From: Coriaria nepalensis
Lineage: Eukaryota; Streptophyta; Magnoliopsida; Cucurbitales; Coriariaceae
Length of the DNA stretch: 64,000 bases
Direction of reading: 5' to 3'
NCBI GenBank assembly: GCA_027186245.1
Contig: CP114482.1
Span: 15,705,209 to 15,769,208 of the forward strand
Both the position numbers and the translations under genes were made by a program. The notes below the pieces were generated by a model. The model searched no databases. It was given only the letters and a program-made list of their open reading frames with translations, and was not told the DNA's origin. Shown here one piece after another: positions 1-11,600 of this stretch. Each line of letters opens with the position of its first letter. The first letter of the stretch is position 1.

Positions 1-141
1 ATTGCTTTGAAATGATTTAATTTCTAGAAGAGACTCAATGACGTGATTTCAAGGCTAAACAATGGATAGTTCGCTTGAATATATCTATTGCAAGTTATGC
101 ACAAAAGTCTCGTTTAAAGAGCAAAAATAGAATTCGTTCGA
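1..141 (+). repeat. Family I monomer A (representative copy)
   Basis: This 141-bp monomer is the first of the tetramer. It carries the shared core at 32-57 in a form with GACGTGATTTC instead of the usual GACATGATTTT, then GGATAGTTCGCTTG, TTATGCAC and an EcoRI-type GAATTC near its end. The end, AATTCGTTCGAATT, runs into monomer B and forms a perfect dyad. The A starting phase is my choice; the array has no natural start. Confidence 0.9.
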
Positions 142-144
142 ATT
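131..144. other. Monomer-junction dyad (representative, A-B in family I)
   Basis: AATTCGTTCGAATT is a perfect inverted repeat with 6-bp arms and a 2-bp centre across the A-B boundary. Related dyads with 5-bp arms, AATTC-N4-GAATT, sit at the B-C boundary in both families (for example 275-288) and at the C-D boundary of most family II tetramers. In family II the A-B version is degraded to AATTTGTTCAAA. Dyads of this size can extrude only weakly; they could also be protein sites. Confidence 0.75.
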
Positions 145-285
145 GCTTCCAAATGATTTGATGACTAGAAGAGACTCAATGACATGATTTTAAGGCTAAA
201 AGAATGCATAGTTCTCCTCAATGGTTGAATTGGAAGTTCTGAACGAAAGTCGTGTTTGAAGTGCCAAAAAATAGAATTCTTTCGA
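142..285 (+). repeat. Family I monomer B (representative copy)
   Basis: This is the longest monomer type, 144 bp. It is recognised by GTTCTCCTCAATGGTTG and GTTCTGAACGAAAGTC and ends in a run of A followed by GAATTCTTTCGA. Its GAATTC and that of monomer A are the only two in the family I tetramer. Confidence 0.9.
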
Positions 286-427
286 ATTACTTTTAATTAA
301 TTTAATGACTAGAGAAGACTCAATGACATGATTTTAAGGCTAAACAAACGCATAATTGCCTTCAATAGATCAATTGCATGTTTTGCACAAAAGTCGTGTT
401 CGAAATGTAAAAATTGAAATCGTTTGA
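286..427 (+). repeat. Family I monomer C (representative copy)
   Basis: This 142-bp monomer starts ATTACTTTTAATT and carries GACTAGAGAAGACTC, CAAACGCATAATTGCC and GCATGTTTTGCAC. Its end reads GAAATCGTTTGA, so it lacks the GAATTC that family II copies of C have at this place. Confidence 0.9.
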
Positions 428-569
428 ATTGATTTCGAATAATTTATTGACTAAAAGTGACTCAATGACATGCTTTTAAGGCAATACAAACGCATAGTTT
501 CCATAAAAATATCTAATGCAAATTATGCACGAAAGTCGTGGTTCAAGTACGAAAATAGATTTCGTTAGA
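428..569 (+). repeat. Family I monomer D (representative copy)
   Basis: This 142-bp monomer starts ATTGATTTCGAAT and carries AAAAGTGACTCAATG with a perfect TGACTCA heptamer at 458-464, ATGCAAAT at 516-523 and GTCGTGGTTCAAGTACG. It ends GATTTCGTTAGA, leading into the next A. Confidence 0.9.
458..464. other. TGACTCA heptamer in monomer D (representative)
   Basis: The first D monomer carries TGACTCA, the palindromic target of AP-1/GCN4-class bZIP proteins. It recurs once per tetramer in most of the window, while A, B and C have AGACTCA or similar at the aligned place. A subset of family II copies has TAACTCA instead. It may be chance, kept by homogenisation. Confidence 0.5.
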
Positions 570-576
570 ATTGCTT
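560..576 (+). other. CENP-B-box-like half site at the D-A junction (representative)
   Basis: The sequence TTTCGTTAGAATTGCTT matches the first part of the mammalian CENP-B box consensus YTTCGTTGGAARCGGGA: the essential TTCG and the A at position 10 are present. The essential CGGG of the second half is not (TGCT here). Related TTCGTTNGAATT strings occur at several other monomer junctions. It is a resemblance only; I would not call it a functional box. Confidence 0.3.
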
Positions 577-3500
577 TGAAATGATTTAATTTCTAGAAGA
601 GACTCAATGACGTGATTTCAAGGCTAAACAATGGATAGTTTGCTTGAATATATCTATTGCAAGTTATGCACAAAAGTCTCGTTTAAAGAGCAAAAATAGA
701 ATTCGTTCGAATTGCTTTCAAATGATTTGATGACTAGAAGAGACTCAATGACATGATTTTAATGATAAAAGAATGCATAGTTCTCCTCAATGGTTGAATT
801 GGAAGTTCTGAACGAAAGTCGTGTTTGAGGTGCCAAATAATAGAATTCTTTCGAATTACTTTTAATTGATTTAATGACTAGAGAAGACTCAATGACATGA
901 TTTTAAGGCTAAACAAACGCATAATTGCCTTCAATAGATCAATTGCATGTTTTGCACAAAAGTCGTGTTCGAAATGTGAAAATAGAAATCGTTTGAATTG
1001 ATTTCGAATGATTTATTGACGAAAAGTGACTCAATGACATGCTTTTAAGGCAATACAAACGCATAGTTGCCATCAAAATATCCAATGCAAATTATGCACG
1101 AAAGTCGTGGTTCAAGTACGAAAATAGATTTCGTTAGAATTGCTTTGAAATGATTTAATTTCTAGAAGAGACTCAATGACGTGATTTCAAGGCTAAATAA
1201 TGGATAGTTTGCTTGAATATATCTATTGCAAGTTATGCACAAAAGTCTCGTTTAAAGAGCAAAAATAGAATTCGTTCGAATTGCTTCCAAATGATTTGAT
1301 GACTAGAAGAGACTCAATGACATGATTTTAAGGCTAAAAGAATGCATAGTTCTCCTCAATGGTTGAATTGGAAGTTCTGAACGAAAGTCGTGTTTGAAGT
1401 GCCAAAAAATAGAATTCTTTCGAATTACTTTTAATTAATTTAATGACTAGAGAAGACTCAATAACGTGATTTTAAGGCTAAACAAACGCATAATTGCCTT
1501 CAATAGATCAATTGCATGTTTTGCACAAAAATCGTGTTCGAAATGTGAAAATTGAAATCGTTTGAATTGATTTCGAATAATTTATTGACTAAAAGTGACT
1601 CAATGACATGCTTTTAAGGCAATACAGACGCATAGTTTCCATAAAAATATCTAATGCAAATTATGCACGAAAGTCGTGGTTCAAGTACGAAAATAGATTT
1701 CGTTAGAATTGCTTTCAAATAATGTAATTTCTAGAAGAGACGCAATGACGTGATTTCAAGGCTAAACAATGGATAGTTTGTTTGAATATATCTATTGCAA
1801 GTTATGCACAAAAGTCTCGTTTAAAGAGCAAATATAGAATTCGTTCGAATTGTTTCCAAATGATTTGATGACTAGAAGAGACTCAATGACATGATTTTAG
1901 GGCTAAAAGAATGCATATTTCTCCTCAATGGTTGAATTGGAAGTTCTGAACGAAAGTCGTGTTTGAAGTGCCAAAAAATAGAATTCTTTCGAATTACTTT
2001 TAATTAATTTAATGACCAGAGAAGACTCAATGACATGATTTTAAGGCTAAACAAACGCATAATTGCCTTCAATAGATCAATTGCATGTTTTGCACAAAAA
2101 TCGTGTTCGAAATGTGAAAATTGAAATCGTTTGAATTGATTTCGAATAATTTATTGACTAAAAGTGACTCAATGACATGCTTTTAAAGCAATACAGACGC
2201 ATAATTTCCATGAAAATATCTAATGCAAATTATGCACGAAAGTCGTGGTTCAAGTACGAAAATAGATTTCGTTAGAATTGCTTTGAAATGATTTAATTTC
2301 TAGAAGAGACTCAATGACGTGATTTCAAGGCTAAACAATGGATAGTTCGCTTGAATATATCTATTGCAAGTTATGCACAAAAGTCTCGTTTAAAGAGCAA
2401 AAATAGAATTCGTTCGAATTGCTTCCAAATGATTTGATGACTAGAAGAGACTCAATGACATGATTTTAAGGCTAAAAGAATGCATAGTTCTCCTCAATGG
2501 TTGAATTTGAAGTTCTGAACGAAAGTCGTGTTTGAAGTGCCAAAAAATAGAATTCTTTCGAATTACTTTTAATTAATTTAATGACTAGAGAAGACTCAAT
2601 GACATGATTTTAAGGCTAAACAAACGCATAATTGCCTTCAATAGATCAATTGCATGTTTTGCACAAAAGTCGTGTTCGAAATGTGAAAATTGAAATCGTT
2701 TGAATTGATTTCGAATAATTTATTGACTAAAAGTGACTCAATGACATGCTTTTAAGGCAATACAGACGCATAGTTTCCATAAAAATATCTATTGCAAATT
2801 ATGCACGAAAGTCGTGGTTCAAGTACGAAAATAGATTTCGTTAGAATTGCTTTGAAATGATTTAATTTCTCGAAGAGACTCAGTGACGTGATTTCAAGGC
2901 TAAACAATGGATAGTTCGCTTGAATATATCTATTGCAAGTTATGCACAAAAGTCTCAGTTTAAAGAGCAAAAATAGAATTCGTTCGAATTGCTTCCAAAT
3001 GATTTGATGACTAGAAGAGACTCAATGACATGATTTTAAGGCTAAAAGAATGCATAGTTCTCCTCAATGGTTGAATTGGAAGTTCTGAACGAAAGTCGTG
3101 TTTGAAGTGCCAAAAAATAGAATTCTTTCGAATTACTTTTAATTAATTTAATGACTAGAGAAGACTCAATGACATGATTTTAAGGCTAAGCAAACGCATA
3201 ATTGCCTTCAATAGATCAATTGCATGTTTTGCACAAAAGTCGTGTTCGAAATGTGAAAATTGAAATCGTTTGAATTGATTTCGAATAATTTATTGACTAA
3301 AAGTGACTCAATGACATGCTTTTAAGGCAATACAGACACATAGTTTCCATAAAAATATCTAATGCAAATTATGCACGAAAGTCGTGGTTCAAGTACGAAA
3401 ATAGATTTCGTTAGAATTGCTTTGAAATGATTTAATTTCTAGAAAAGACTCAATGACGTGATTTCAAGGCTAAACAATGGATAGTTTGCTTGAATATATC

Positions 3501-4410
3501 TATTGCAAGTTATTTACAAAAGTCTCGTTTAAAGAGCAAAAATAGAATTCGTTCGAATTGCTTTCAAATGATTTGATGACTAGAAGAGACCCAATGACAT
3601 GATTTTAAGGCTAAAAGAATGCATAGTTCTCCTCAATGGTTGAATTTGAACTTCTGAACGAAAGTCGTGTTTGAAGTGCCAAAAATTAGAATTCTTTCGA
3701 ATTACTTTTAATTAATTTAATGACTAGAGAGGACTCAATGACAAGATTTTAAGGCTAAACAAACGCATAATTGCCTTCAATAGATCAATTGCATGTTTTG
3801 CACAAAAGTCGTGTTCGAAATGTGAAAATTGAAATCGTTTGAATTGATTTCGAATTATTTATTGACTAAAAGTGACTCAATGACATGCTTTTAAGGCAAT
3901 ATAGACGCATAGTTTCCATAAAAATATCTAATACAAATTATGCACGAAAGTCGTGGTTCAAGTACGAAAATAGATTTCGTTAGAATTGCTTTGAAATGAT
4001 TTAATTTCTAGAAGAGACTCAATGACGTGATTTCAAGGCTAAAAATGGATAGTTTGCTTGAATATATCTATTGCAAGTTATGCACAAAAGTCTCGTTTAA
4101 AGAGCAAAAATAGAATTCTTTCGAATTGCTTTCAAAAGATTTGATGACTAGAAGAGACTCAATGACATGATTTTAAGGCTAAAAGAATGCATAGTTCTCC
4201 TCAATGGTTGAATTGGAAGTTCTGAACGAAAGTCGTGTTTGAAGTGCCAAAAAATAGAATTCTTTCGAATTACTTTTAATTAATTTAATGACTAGAGAAG
4301 ACTCAATGACATGATTTTAAGGCTAAACAAACGCATAATTGCCTTCAATAGATCAATTGCATGTTTTGCACAAAAGTCGTGTTTGAAATGCGAAAATAGA
4401 AATCGTTTGA

Positions 4411-4554
4411 ATTGATTTCAAATGATTTATTGACTAAAAGTGACTCAATGACATACTTTTAAGGCTGAAAGAATGCATAGTTCTCCTCAATGGTTGATTT
4501 GGAATTTCTGAACGAAAGTCGTGTATGAAGTGCCAAAAAATAGAATTCTTTCGA
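4411..4554 (+). repeat. D/B fusion monomer creating a hexamer unit
   Basis: This 144-bp monomer begins as D (ATTGATTTC, AAAAGTGACTCAATGACAT) and changes to B after the shared core: GGCTGAAAGAATGCATAG, TTCTCCTCAATGG and the B-type end GAATTCTTTCGA follow. Ordinary C and D monomers come next (4555-4838). The unit from 3985 is therefore A-B-C-(D/B)-C-D, 854 bp, two monomers longer than its neighbours. The switch falls in or just after the core, as expected for out-of-register homologous exchange. Confidence 0.93.
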
Positions 4555-5547
4555 ATTACTTGTAATTGATTTAATGACTAGAGAAGACTCAATGACATGA
4601 TTTTAAGGCTAAAATAACGGATAATTGCCTTGAATATATCAATTGCATGTTTTGCACAAAAGTCGTGTTTGAAATGTGAAAATAGAAATCGTTTGAATTG
4701 ATTTCGAATGATTTATTGACTAAAAGTGACTCAATGACATGCTTTTAGGGCATTACAAACGCATAGTTGCCATCAAAATATCTAATGCAAATTATGCACG
4801 AAAGTCGTGGTTCAAGTACGAAAATAGATTTCGTTAGAATTGCTTTGAAATGATTTAATTTCTAGAAGAGACTCAATGACGTGATTTCAAGGCTAAACAA
4901 TGGATAGTTTGCTTGAATATATCTATTGCAAGTTATGCACAAAAGTCTCGTTTAAAGAGCAAAAATAGAATTCGTTCGAATTGCTTTCAAATGATTTGAT
5001 GACTAGAAGAGACCCAATGACATGATTTTAAGGCTAAAATAATGTATAGTTCTCCTCAATGGTTGAATTGGAAGTTCTGAACGAAAGTCGTGTTTGAAGT
5101 GCCAAAATATAGAATTCTTTCGAATTACTTTTAATTGATTTAATGACTAGAGAAGACTCAATGACATGATATTAAGGCTAAACAAACGCATAATTTCCTT
5201 CAAAAGATCAATTGCATGTTTTGCACAAAAGTCGTGTTCGAAATGTGAAAATTGAAATCGTTTGAATTGATCTCGAATGATTTATTGACTAAAAGTGACT
5301 CAATGACATGATTTTGAGGCTATACAAACCCGTAGTTGCCGTCAAGAGATCTAATGCAAATTATGTACGAAACTCGTGGTTCAAGTACGAAAATAGATTT
5401 CGTTAGAATTGCTTTGAAATGATTTATTTCTAGAACAGACTCAATGACGTGATTTCAAGGCTAAACAATGGATAGTTTGCTTGAATATATCTATTGCAAG
5501 TTATGCAGAAAAGTCTCGTTTAAAGAGCAAAAATAGAATTCGTTCGA

Positions 5548-5604
5548 ATTGCTTTCAAATGATTTGATGACTAGAAGAGACTCAATAAAAAAGATTTCGT
5601 TTAA
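5548..5604 (+). other. Junction between satellite families I and II
   Basis: A family I monomer B starts at 5548 and stops after 39 bp, at ...AGACTCAAT (5586). From 5587 the sequence is AAAAAAGATTTCG, the last 18 bp of a family II monomer D, and the family II phase starts at 5605. The rest of B, all of C and most of D are missing. I see little shared sequence at the break beyond one or two bases, so this looks like end joining or a slipped fusion rather than a long homologous exchange. Confidence 0.93.
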
Positions 5605-8600
5605 ATTTCTTTGAAATGATTTAATTACTAGAAGAGACTCGATGATATGATTTCAAGGCTAAACAATGGATAATTTGCTTGAATACATCAATTGCAAGTT
5701 ATGCACAAAAGTCTCGATTGAAGAGCGAAAATAAAATTTGTTCAATATGCTTTCAAATGATTTGATGACTAGAGGAGACTCAATGACATGATTTTAAGGC
5801 TAAAAAGATGATAGTTGCCTTGAATTATTGAATTGAAAGTTCTGAACGAAAGTCGTGTTTGAATTGCGAGAAAAAATAGAATTCTTTCGAATTACTTTTA
5901 ATTGATTTAATGACTAGAGAAGACTCAATGACATGATTTTAAGGCTAAACAAACGCATAATTGCCTTCAATAGATCAATTGCATGTTTTGCACAAAAGTC
6001 GTGTTTCAAATGCGAAAATAGGATTCGTTTGAATTGATTTCGAATGATTTACTGACTAAAAGTGACTCAATGACATGATTTTAAGGCTATACAAATGCCT
6101 AGTTGCCTTCGAAAGATCCATTGCAAATTATGCACAAAAGCCGTGGTTCAGGTGCGAAAAAAGATTTCGTTTGATGTCTTCGAAATGATTTAATTACTAG
6201 AAGAGACTCGATGACATGATTTCAAGGCTAAACAATGGATAATTTGCTTGAATAGATCAATTGCAAGTTATGCACAAAAGTCTCGATTGAAGAGCGAAAA
6301 TAGAATTTGTTCAAAATGCTTTCAAATGATTTAATCACTAGAAGAGACTCAATGACATGATTTTAAGGCTAAAAAGATGCATAGTTGCCTTCAATTATTG
6401 AATTGAAAGTTCTGAACGAAAGTCGTGTTTGAAGTGCGAAAAAATAGAATTCTTTCGAATTACTTTTAATTGATTTAATGACTAGAGAAGAATCTATGAC
6501 ATGATTTTAAGGCTAAAGAAACGCATAATTGCCTTCAATAGATCAATTGCATGTTTTGCACAAAAGTCGTGTTTAAAATGCGAAAATAGAATTCGTTTGA
6601 ATTGATTTCGAATGATTTACTGACTAAAAGTGACTCAATGACATGATTTTATGGTTATACAAATGCCTAGTTGCCTTCAAAAGATCCATTGCAAATTATG
6701 CACGAAAGTATTGGTTCAAGTGCGAAAAAAGATTTCGTTCGAATTTCTTTGAAATGATTTAATTACTAAAAGAGACTCAACGACATGATTTCAAAGCTAA
6801 ACAATGGATAATTTGCTTGAAAACATCAATTGCAAGTTATGCACAAAAGTCTCGATTGAAGAGCGAAAATAGAATTTGTTCACAATGCTTTCAAATGATT
6901 TGATGACTAGAAGAGACTCAATGACATGATTTTAAGGCTAAAAAGATGCATAGTTGCCTTCAATTATTGAATTGAAAGTTCTGAACGAAAGTCGTGTTCG
7001 AAGTGCGAAAAAATAGAATTCTTTCGAATTACTTTTAATTGATTTAATGACTAGAGAAGACTAAATGACATGATTTTAAGGCTAAGCAAACGCATAATTG
7101 CCTTCAATAGATCAATTGCATGTTTTGCACAAAAGTCTTGTTTGAAATGCGAAAATAGAATTCGTTTGAATTGATTCCGAATGATTTATTGACTAAAAGT
7201 GACTCAATGACATGATTTTAAGGTTATACAAATGCCTAGTTGCCTTCTAAAGATCCATTGCAAATTATGCACAAAAGCCGTGGTTCAGGTGCGAAAAAAG
7301 ATTTCGTTTTATGTCTTCGAAATGATTTAATTACTAGAAGAGACTCGATGACATGATTTCAAGGCTAAACAATGGATAATTTGCTTGAATAGATCAATTG
7401 CAAGTTATGAACAAAAGTCTCGATTGAAGAGCGAAAATAGAATTTGTTCAAAATGCTTTCAAATGATTTGATCACTAGAAGAGACTCAATGACATGATTT
7501 TAAGGCTAAAAAGATGCATAGTTGCCTTCAATTATTGAATTGAAAGTTCTGAACGAAAGTCGTGTTTGAAGTGCGAAAAAATAGAATTCTTTCGAATTAC
7601 TTTTAATTGATTTAATGACTAGAGAAGACTCTATGACATGATTTTAAGGCTAAAGAAACGCATAATTGCCTTCAATAGATCAATTGCATGTTTTGCACAA
7701 AAGTCGTGTTTAAAATGCGAAAATAGAATTCGTTTGAATTGATTTCGAATGATTTACTGACTAAAAGTGACTCAATGACATGATTTTATGGTTATACAAA
7801 TGCCTAGTTGCCTTCGAAAGATCCATTGCAAATTATGCACGAAAGTATTGGTTCAAGTGCGAAAAAAGATTTTGTTCGAATTTCTTTGAAATGATTTAAT
7901 TACTAAAAGAAACTCAATGACATGATTTCAAGGCTGAACAATGGATAATTTGCTTGAAAACATCAATTGCAAGTTATGCACAAAAGTCTCGATTGAAGAG
8001 CGAAAATAGAATTTGTTCCAAATTCTTTCAAATGATTTGATGACTAGAACAGACTCAATGACATGATTTTAAGGCTAAAAAGATGCATAGTTGCCTTCAA
8101 TTATTGAATTGAAAGTTCTGAACGAAAGTCATGTTTGAAGTGCAAAAAAATAGAATTCTTTCGAATTACTTTTAATTGATTTAATGACTAGAGAAGACTC
8201 AATGACATGATTTTAAGGCTAAGCAAACGCATAATTGCCTTCAATAGATCAATTGCATGTTTTGCACAAAAGTCGTGTTTGAAATGCGAAAATAGAATTC
8301 GTTTGAATTGATTCCGAATGATTTACTGACTAAAAGTGACTCAATGACATGATTTTAAGGTTATACAAATGCCTAGTTGCCTTCAAAAGATCCATTGCAA
8401 ATTATGCACGAAAGTATTGGTTCAAGTGCGAAAAAAGATTTCGTTCGAATTTCTTTGAAATGATTTAATTACTAAAAGAGACTCAATGACATGATTTCAA
8501 GGCTAAACAATGGATAATTTGCTTGAAAACATCAATTGCAAGTTATGCACAAAAGTCTCGATTGAAGAGCAAAAATAGAATTTGTTCCAAATTCTTTCAA

Positions 8601-11600
8601 ATAATTTGATGACTAGAAGAGACTCAATGACATGATTTTAAGGCTAAAAAGATGCAAAGTTGCCTTCAATTATTGAATTGAAAGTTCTGAACGAAAGTCA
8701 TGTTTGAAGTGCAAAAAAATAGAATTCTTTCGAATTACTTTTAATTGATTTAATGACTAGAGAAGACTCAATGACATGATTTTAAGGCAAAGCAAACGCA
8801 TAATTGCCTTCAATAGATCAATTGCATGTTTTGCACAAAAGTCGTGTTTGAAATGCGAAAATAGAATTCGTTTGAATTGATTCCGAATGATTTACTGACT
8901 AAAAGTGACTCAATGACATGATTTTAAGGTTATACAAATGCCTAGTTGCCTTCAAAAGATCCATTGCAAATTATGCGCGAAAGTATTGGTTCAAGTGCGA
9001 AAAAAGATTTCGTTCGAATTTCTTTGAAATGATTTAATTACTAAAAGAGACTCAATGACATGATTTCAAGGCTAAACAATGGATAATTTGCTTGAAAACA
9101 TCAATTGCAAGTTATGCACAAAAGTCTCGATTGAAGAGCGAAAATAGAATTTGTTCACAATGCTTTCAAATGATTTGATGACTAGAAGAGACTCAATGAC
9201 ATGATTTTAAGGCTAAAAAGAAGCATAGTTGCCTTCAATTATTGAATTGAAAGTTCTGAACGAAAGTCGTGTTCGAAGTGCGAAAAAATAGAATTCTTTC
9301 GAATTACTTTTAATTGATTTAATGACTAGAGAAGACTCTATGACATGATTTTAAGGCTAAAGAAACGCATAATTGCCTTCAATAGATCAATTGCATGTTT
9401 TGCACAAAAGTCGTGTTTGACATGCGAAAATAGAATTCGTTTGAATTGATTTCGAATGATTTACTGACTAAAAGTGACTCAATGACATGATTTTAAGGTT
9501 ATACAAATGCCTAGCTGCCTTCAAAAGATCCATTGCAAATTATGCACGAAAGTATTGGTTCAAGTGCGAAAAAAGATTTCGTTCGAATTTCTTGAAATGA
9601 TTTAATTACTAAAAGAGACTCAACGACATGATTTCAAAGTGAAACAATGGATAATTTGCTTGAAAACATCAATTGCAAGTTATGCACAAAAGTCGCGATT
9701 GAAGAGCAAAAATAGAATTTGTTCCAAATTCTTTCAAATGATTTGATGACTAGAAGAGACTCAATGACATGATTTTAAGGCTAAAAAGATGCATAGTTGC
9801 CTTCAATTATTGAATTGAAAGTTCTGAACGAAAGTCATGTTTGAAGTGCAAAAAAATAGAATTCTTTCGAATTACTTGTAATTGATTTAATGACTAGAGA
9901 AGACTCAATGACATGATTTTAAGGCTAAACAAACGCATAATTGCCTTCAATAGATCAATTGCATGTTTTACACAAAAGTTGTGTTTGAAATGCGAAAATA
10001 GAATTCGTTTGAATTGAGTTCGAATTTTTTACTCACTAAAAGTGACTCAATGACATGATTTTCAGGCTATACAAATGCCTAGTTGCCTTCAAAAGATCCA
10101 TTGCAAATTATGCACGAAAGTATTGGTTCAAGTGCGAAAAAAGATTTCGTTCGAATTTCTTTGAAATGATTTAATTACTAAAATAGACTCAATGACATGA
10201 TTTCAAGGCTAAACAATGGATAATTTGCTTGAAAACATCAATTGCAAGTTATGCACAAAAGTCTCGATTGAAGAGCGAAAATAGAATTTGTTCACAATGC
10301 TTTCAAATGATTTGATGACTAGAAGAGACTCAATGACATGATTTTAAGGCTAAAAAGAAGCATAGTTGCCTTCAATTATTGAATTGAAAGTTCTGAACGA
10401 AAGTCGTGTTCGAAGTGCGAAAAAATAGAATTCTTTCGAATTACTTTTAATTGATTTAATGACTAGAGAAGACTCTATGACATGATTTTATGGCTAAAGA
10501 AACGCATAATTGCCTTCAATAGATCAATTGCATGTTTTGCACAAAAGTCGTGTTTGACATGCGAAAATAGAATTCGTTTGAATTGATTTCGAATGATTTA
10601 CTGACTAAAAGTGACTCAATGACATGATTTTAAGGTTATACAAATGCCTAGCTGCCTTCAAAAGGTCCATTGCAAATTATGCACGAAAGTATTGGTTCAA
10701 GTGCGAAAAAAGATTTCGTTCGAATTTCTTGAAATGATTTAATTACTAAAAGAGACTCAACGACATGATTTCAAAGTGAAACAATGGATAATTTGCTTGA
10801 AAACATCAATTGCAAGTTATGCACAAAAGTCGCGATTGAAGAGCAAAAATAGAATTTGTTCCAAATTCTTTCAAATGATTTGATGACTAGAAGAGACTCA
10901 ATGACATGATTTTAACGCTAAAAAGATGCATAGTTGCCTTCAATTATTGAATTGGAAGTTCTGAACGAAAGTCGTGTTTGAAGTGCGAAAAAATAGAATT
11001 CTTTCGAATTACATTTAATTGATTTAATGACTAGACAAGACTCAATGACATGATTTTAAAGCTAAACAAACGCATAATTGCCTTCAATAGATCAATTGCA
11101 TGTTTTACACAAAAGTCGTGTTTGAAATGCGAAAATAGAATTCGTTTGAATTGAGTTCGAATGATTTACTGACTAAAAGTGACTCAATGACATGATTTTC
11201 AGGCCATACAAATGCCTACTTGCCTTCAAAAGATCCATTGCAAATTATGCACGAAAGTATTGGTTCAAGTGCGAAAAAAGATTTCGTTCGAATTTCTTGA
11301 ATTGATTTAATTACTAAAAGAGACTCAACGACATGATTTCAAAGCGAAACAATGGATAATTTGCTTGAAAACATCAATTGCAAGTTATGCACAAAAGTCT
11401 CGATTGAAGAGCGAAAATAGAATTTGTTCCAAATTCTTTCAAATGATTTGATGACTAGAAGAGACTCAATGACATGATTTTAAGGCTAACAAGATGCATT
11501 GTTGTCTTCAATTATTGAATTGAAAGTTCTGAACGAAAGTCATGTTTGAAGTGCAAAAAAATAGAATTCTTTCAAATTACTTTTAATTGATTTAATGACT

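Larger units (their letters stand above)
1..5586 (+). repeat. Family I satellite block: nine complete HOR units plus a truncated one
   Basis: Monomer A begins at 1, 570, 1139, 1708, 2277, 2846, 3416, 3985, 4839 and 5408. Intervals are 569 bp except 2846-3415 (570, one inserted A near 2957) and 3985-4838 (854, a hexamer). Family I marks are GAATTGCTTTGAAATG at the A start, GTTCTCCTCAATGG in B, GGCAATACA in D and TTCGTTAGAATT at the D-A junction. Neighbouring copies differ at only a few positions, for example GCTTCCAAATG against GCTTTCAAATG in B, or AGTTTCCATAAA against AGTTGCCATCAA in D. These variants recur in alternating combinations, so the copies appear mixed by exchange rather than aged independently. 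By eye, family I is clearly more different from family II than its copies are from one another. Confidence 0.96.

Noticed and set aside
560..576. Functional CENP-B box
   Set aside because: Only the left half of the consensus is matched; the essential CGGG is missing in all copies inspected, so it is reported as a resemblance only.
2752..2970. Minus-strand open reading frame of 72 codons
   Set aside because: It lies wholly within D and A satellite monomers. It is open only because this copy has private changes (CTCGAAG for CTAGAAG near 2873, CAGTG for CAATG near 2883, and an inserted A near 2957). The same frame is closed in neighbouring copies, and the product has no recognisable domain.
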